A DNA stretch of 64,000 nt from positions 3,782,001 to 3,846,000 of the forward strand of contig NC_017030.1 of assembly GCF_000255295.1 (NCBI RefSeq), given 5' to 3'. The stretch is from Corallococcus coralloides DSM 2259 (lineage in GTDB: Bacteria > Myxococcota > Myxococcia > Myxococcales > Myxococcaceae). This document shows, one piece after another, positions 60,650-64,000 of this stretch (the stretch's first letter is position 1; every line of letters starts with the position of its first letter). The notes under the pieces are model-generated. The model was given only the letters and a program-made list of their open reading frames with translations, ran no database searches and was not told the origin of the DNA. The translations under genes and the position numbers were made by a program.

Positions 60650-60937
60650 TCAGCCCTCGGCGGTCTGGGGCTGCTCGCCGTCCGGGTGCCCCTCGCGACA
60701 CACCTGGGTCGCGTCCTCGGTGGACCTCACCGAGGTCGTGGCTTCGGTGTCCACGCCGAGCGTCTGGACGCAGCGGTAGCCCGCATCCCCGCAGTTCGTG
60801 TCCTCGCCGTTGACGCTGCAGACGTCCACGCAGAGCGGGTATCGCGCGCAGACGGTGCTGCACGGGGGCTCCGCGGCGAGGGCCGTCGCGGAGGTGAGCA
60901 GGAGGAGGGCAGCGGCGAACGGGGCGGGGAGTCGCAT
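60650..60937 (-). CDS. Small secreted cysteine-rich protein (95 aa)
   Basis: A signal peptide (MRLPAPFAAALLLLTSATALA) precedes a mature part with seven cysteines (26, 30, 36, 40, 49, 56, 80), four of them in a CxxxC-x5-CxxxC arrangement at the start. Odd number: one Cys may be free or pair between chains. An acidic, disordered C-terminus follows. Family not recognised. It converges with the DUF4185 gene and diverges from the gene at 61033. Confidence 0.6.
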   Translation of the reverse strand: MRLPAPFAAALLLLTSATALAAEPPCSTVCARYPLCVDVCSVNGEDTNCGDAGYRCVQTLGVDTEATTSVRSTEDATQVCREGHPDGEQPQTAEG

Positions 60938-61032
60938 GCGGAGCTCCGGTGGAGAAGGGGAGGGTGGATGCTCGCCCGGGACGCGCGGGGCGGGAATCGT
61001 GGCTACCCGCTATTCGAAGTCTGGCGTCTGTT

Positions 61033-61620
61033 ATGAGTTCAGCCATGTCCCTGAAGCACGTCTCGCCGCTCCTCGCGCTCCTGCTGTCCGTGCCTGTAGG
61101 TGGCCCCCGGGCGGCGGCTCCGGCGCCCTCCAGCTGCGCCCAGGCCCCCTTGTTCCAGCGCTACGCGCGCAGCGGCATGGTGGAGTCCCTGCCTGGAAAC
61201 AAGGTGCGCCTGACGGCGCTGGCGGACGTCCACGGCGCGGACTGCGGCACTCCTGACTGCTACTTCACCCGGGTGCGGGCGGTGTTCCACTTCGCGGAAG
61301 GCAAGGGCTGCCGCGTGCGCCAGGTGGAGGTCTCCACGGAGGAGGGTGGCTGCATCCCGGAAGGGGACCGTGCTCCGCCGAAGCGGGAGGCCTTCTTCCC
61401 CAAGGGCGCCTCGGACGTGGCTGACCCGGCGCTGGGGCAGCTCACCCTGCGCACGCGCAAGGCGGACCGTGCGCTCGTCCTCCTCCCGATGAACCTCTTC
61501 TACTTCGAGGACGTGAAGGCGGAGGCACCGCTCCACACCACGCTGCCCTCCGGTGAAGAGGGCGAGGACGCCTGCTGTTGGGGCGCCTCCATCGCGGAGT
61601 CGCACTTCCGCGCCGAGTGA
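61033..61620 (+). CDS. Secreted protein of unknown function (195 aa)
   Basis: The ATG at 61033 (or 61045) gives MSLKHVSPLLALLLSVPVGG, a signal peptide. The mature part is beta-rich, with Cys pairs at ADCGTPDCYF, CRVRQ and GGCIPEG and a final EDACCWGASIAESHF. The CxxxxC and CC motifs suggest extracellular disulfides. I do not recognise it. The stop lies directly before an AT-rich leader of the next gene. Confidence 0.6.
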   Translation: MSSAMSLKHVSPLLALLLSVPVGGPRAAAPAPSSCAQAPLFQRYARSGMVESLPGNKVRLTALADVHGADCGTPDCYFTRVRAVFHFAEGKGCRVRQVEVSTEEGGCIPEGDRAPPKREAFFPKGASDVADPALGQLTLRTRKADRALVLLPMNLFYFEDVKAEAPLHTTLPSGEEGEDACCWGASIAESHFRAE

Positions 61621-61722
61621 TATTTTCGGCATATTCCAGTTTATCTGAACATAATTGACTTGCGGGTTTCGGCGCTCGCAATGTCTCCCCGTCGCCAACG
61701 ATGGCGACAGGGGGAGCACACC
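61621..61722 (+). promoter_or_regulatory. AT-rich leader of the PKD/F5-8 protein gene
   Basis: About 45 bases (61621-61665) are unusually AT-rich: tattttcggcatattccag, then tttatctgaacataattgac. A promoter here is likely. A Shine-Dalgarno gggggag at about 61710-61716 decides the start at 61723. Confidence 0.55.
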
Positions 61723-63294
61723 ATGCCGAAGTCGAAGCAACTCGCGTCCTGCCTTGCCCTCGCGCTGGCCACGGTCTCGCCGGTGGCCCTTGCCGATTCG
61801 GCGATCTACGGCGGCGGTCCGTTCTATTCCGGCGGCACCGCGGTGATGAACGACCTTCGCGGCTCGGGCTTCACCACCGTGATCCTCTGGAGCTTCCACA
61901 TCGAGGACAACGGCGACCTCGTCTACAACGACATCCCCGTGGTCCGGAACGGCGCCTATATCGGCGATCCGGCCTGGCCCACGCGGCTGGCCACGCTCAA
62001 GACGGCGCCGACCTCGGTCAATCGCATCGAGGTGTCCATTGGCGCCTGGAGCGTCCCGGACTTCGAGCGCATGGCCCGGCTGGTCAACGGCACCGCCGCC
62101 GGCTGCGGCAGCACGCTCGTCTGCGGCACCGGCACCAACAGCATCCTGTACCGCAACTTCCAGGCGCTGAAGGCCGCCACCGGCGCCGACGCGGTCAACT
62201 TCGACGACGAGAGCGCCTACGACCTCGCTCCGACCACGCAGTTCGGACAGATGCTCATCGGCCAGGGCTTCAAGATCACCTTCGCGCCCTACACCCAGCA
62301 GACCTTCTGGCGGAACCTCAGGAACAACCTCGGCTCCGCGGTCGACGGCATCTACCTCCAGGTCTACGACGGCGGCGCCGGCAACAACCCCGCGAGCTGG
62401 AACACCGCGATGGGCATGACCGTCGACCCGGGCCTGTGGTCGCGCCACGGCACCAACTGCGCCAGCGGCGACAGCCCGGCTTCGGTGCAGACCCGGATGA
62501 GCAACTGGAAGAGCACCGCCGGCATCAACGGCGGCTTCATGTGGCTGTACGACGACATCCAGAAGTGCGCGGCGCAGGGCACGAGCGCGCAGTACGCGGC
62601 GGCCATCAACACGGCGGTCAGCGGCAACACCCCGCCGGTGGCCAACTTCGGCGTCACCGTGAGCGGACTCACCGCGACCTTCAGTGACGCCTCCAGCGAC
62701 AGCGACGGCACCATCACCGCGCGCAGCTGGAGCTTCGGCGACGGCAGCGGCTCGACCGCGACGAATCCCAGCCGTGTCTATGCCAGCGCCGGCAACTACA
62801 CCGTCAGCCTGACCGTGACGGACAACGGCGGCGCCAGCCACACCCGGACGCAGACCGTCTCGGTCGGCGCGGGCTACGCCAACCTGGCGCTCAACAAGCC
62901 GGCGACCGGCTCCACCGCCTGCAACAGCAGCGAAACGCCGGCCCGGGCGGTCAACGGGAGCGTCTCCGGTGGCACCACCGACAAGTTCTGCTCACTGGTG
63001 TCGGGCGCCTGGATGCAGGTGGATCTCGGCTCGGTGCAGACGGTCAGCAGCTTCACGGTCCAGCATGCCGGCGCGGGCGGCGAAGCGAGCACCTGGAACA
63101 CCCGGGCCTTCACCCTCCAGACCTCCACCAACGGCACGGCCTGGAGCACCCCGGTGACGGTGACCAACAACACCGCCAACACCTCCACCCACGCCATCAG
63201 CGCCACCTCCGCGCGCTACATCAAGCTCAACATCACCACCCCGTCCCAGAACGGTGACCCGGCGACGCGCATCTACGAGCTCGAGGTTCGCTGA
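61723..63294 (+). CDS. Secreted TIM-barrel-like protein with PKD and F5/8-type C domains
   Basis: 523 residues. The signal peptide is LALALATVSPVALA. The first domain (about 25-305) starts SAIYGGGPFYSGG and holds IEVSIGAWSVPDFERM, DAVNFDDESAYDL (acidic cluster like a glycosidase strand end) and GFMWLYDDIQKC; it resembles GH18-like folds. A PKD domain follows at about 310-385 (SFGDGSGSTATNPSRVYASAGNYTVSLTV in pieces), and a discoidin/F5-8 type C domain at about 390-523 (NLALNKPATGSTACNSS; WMQVDLGSVQTVSSF). Relatives occur in Xanthomonadales as well. No partner gene is adjacent. Confidence 0.75.
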   Translation: MPKSKQLASCLALALATVSPVALADSAIYGGGPFYSGGTAVMNDLRGSGFTTVILWSFHIEDNGDLVYNDIPVVRNGAYIGDPAWPTRLATLKTAPTSVNRIEVSIGAWSVPDFERMARLVNGTAAGCGSTLVCGTGTNSILYRNFQALKAATGADAVNFDDESAYDLAPTTQFGQMLIGQGFKITFAPYTQQTFWRNLRNNLGSAVDGIYLQVYDGGAGNNPASWNTAMGMTVDPGLWSRHGTNCASGDSPASVQTRMSNWKSTAGINGGFMWLYDDIQKCAAQGTSAQYAAAINTAVSGNTPPVANFGVTVSGLTATFSDASSDSDGTITARSWSFGDGSGSTATNPSRVYASAGNYTVSLTVTDNGGASHTRTQTVSVGAGYANLALNKPATGSTACNSSETPARAVNGSVSGGTTDKFCSLVSGAWMQVDLGSVQTVSSFTVQHAGAGGEASTWNTRAFTLQTSTNGTAWSTPVTVTNNTANTSTHAISATSARYIKLNITTPSQNGDPATRIYELEVR

Positions 63295-63391
63295 CCGACC
63301 CTTCCCACGCCCGGGATGGGATGGAATCTCGACAACAAGTAAAAACTGATAAATAGGACTTCCAAGTCTTCGCAGGCCTGGAGGTCCATCG

Positions 63392-64000
63392 ATGAAGAAC
63401 CCCCCGTTGTGGTCCGCCGTCGTCCTCGCCGCGCTCGCGGCGGGGTGTGGTGAGGAGCGTCCCGAAGGCCCCGAGGTGGCCACGTCCAGCCAGGCGCTCG
63501 CGTGCTCCACGCGCATCACCTACGGCGACCGGTGGATCCACCCCGGGCACCCGGAGCAGTTCGACATCGCGAGCGGGCTGGTGACGTGGGACGGCAGCTG
63601 CGTCAACGAAGGCACCAACTCCTACGCGGTGTTGTCGAACGGCTGGAAGCCGTACTTCACCGGCAACAACGCCTGTGTGATGGCGCTCGACACGACGGAC
63701 TGTGGTAGCGCGACGGCCTGCGCGACGCGCGTCACCTACGGTTCGGCGTGGCTGCATCCCGCGGGGCACCCGGCCCAGTACGACGACGTGGGCGGCCGCG
63801 TGTGGTGGGACCGGGGCTGCACCAATGCGTCCCCCAATTCGTACACGGTGCTGTCGAACGACTGGGCGCCGTACTTCAGCGGCAGCAACGCGTGCGGCAT
63901 CTCGCTGCGCTACACGGGCTGTGGCGGGCTCTACCAGAACCCCGTGGTGCCCGTGGACTGCGCGGACCCGGGCGTCATCCACGACGGCACGCAGTACGTC
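63392..64000 (+). CDS. GH43-like secreted glycosidase with N-terminal repeat module, 3' partial
   Basis: Starts at ATG 63392 with gaggt just upstream and runs out of the window. The signal peptide has a lipobox (LAALAAGCGEE). Two tandem repeats of about 66 residues follow (about 38-103 and 108-173): each begins with ACxTRxTYG, then WxHPxxHP, VxWDxxCxN, NSYxVLSNxWxPYFxGxNAC. The last visible 25 residues (LYQNPVVPVDCADPGVIHDG then TQYV) match the first blade of a GH43 five-bladed propeller, whose DPxxI holds a catalytic Asp. The family hydrolyses arabinan, xylan and similar chains. Everything beyond base 64000 is unseen. Confidence 0.75.
   Translation, partial: MKNPPLWSAVVLAALAAGCGEERPEGPEVATSSQALACSTRITYGDRWIHPGHPEQFDIASGLVTWDGSCVNEGTNSYAVLSNGWKPYFTGNNACVMALDTTDCGSATACATRVTYGSAWLHPAGHPAQYDDVGGRVWWDRGCTNASPNSYTVLSNDWAPYFSGSNACGISLRYTGCGGLYQNPVVPVDCADPGVIHDGTQYV

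Overview
The window looks like a chromosomal segment of a myxobacterium, most likely Myxococcaceae (Corallococcus or Myxococcus type). The DNA is GC-rich with strong G/C third-position bias. It encodes many lipoproteins and secreted hydrolases, M57 (HEIGH-type) metalloproteases, an ELWxxDGT-repeat protein with a C-terminal tail resembling MYXO-CTERM, and many one-component regulators. No rRNA, tRNA, CRISPR array, insertion sequence or prophage was recognised.

Layout. 1-3329: the 3' part of a Zorya-type anti-phage operon, with zorA (tail only), zorB and zorC. No zorD helicase follows. 3444-6509: a large four-domain RNA-end-processing protein (MJ1316/DUF504, EEP nuclease/phosphatase, 2H phosphoesterase, polyA-polymerase-like nucleotidyltransferase). 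6521-10455: a lipoprotein, then two paralogous M57 metalloprotease lipoproteins flanking a trypsin-like protease lipoprotein. 10487-21081: a nearly complete Atu-like acyclic terpenoid/branched acyl-CoA catabolic operon (AtuA, acyl-CoA dehydrogenase, PECR-like SDR, two carboxylase subunits, enoyl-CoA hydratase, acyl-CoA synthetase). It is divergent from a TetR gene, with a perfect-arm 20-bp palindrome between them. 21050-26756: a pilin-like protein, a Vps62-domain secreted protein and small secreted or lipoprotein genes. 27019-32473: a DEAH helicase, a haloalkane dehalogenase/LysR pair and an ArsR/AHSA1 pair. 32564-43339: secreted GH114 and EEP proteins, a bestrophin, a beta-helix lipoprotein, an AbiEii-like nucleotidyltransferase with an unknown partner, a TPM-domain protein, a 2OG-Fe(II) oxygenase, a BP74-like protein and a DUF1801-AHSA1 fusion.

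43448-54446: the 17-repeat ELWxxDGT surface protein, then a TetR/glycosyltransferase pair with two copies of the same 17-bp operator-like palindrome, a NarL-type two-component system, a His-rich secreted protein and a lipoprotein. 54504-58533: an MFS exporter with a divergent LysR gene and a textbook T-N11-A box, then a methyltransferase and an endonuclease V homologue. 58664-64000: secreted carbohydrate-active or carbohydrate-binding proteins behind AT-rich leaders, ending in a truncated GH43-like gene cut by the window edge.

Themes: (i) defence and RNA repair at the left edge; (ii) a self-contained catabolic operon with its own repressor; (iii) a rich secretome for predation and polysaccharide turnover; (iv) at least five divergent regulator/target pairs with readable palindromic operators. 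All assignments come from reading the sequence and remembered family motifs. No database search was run.
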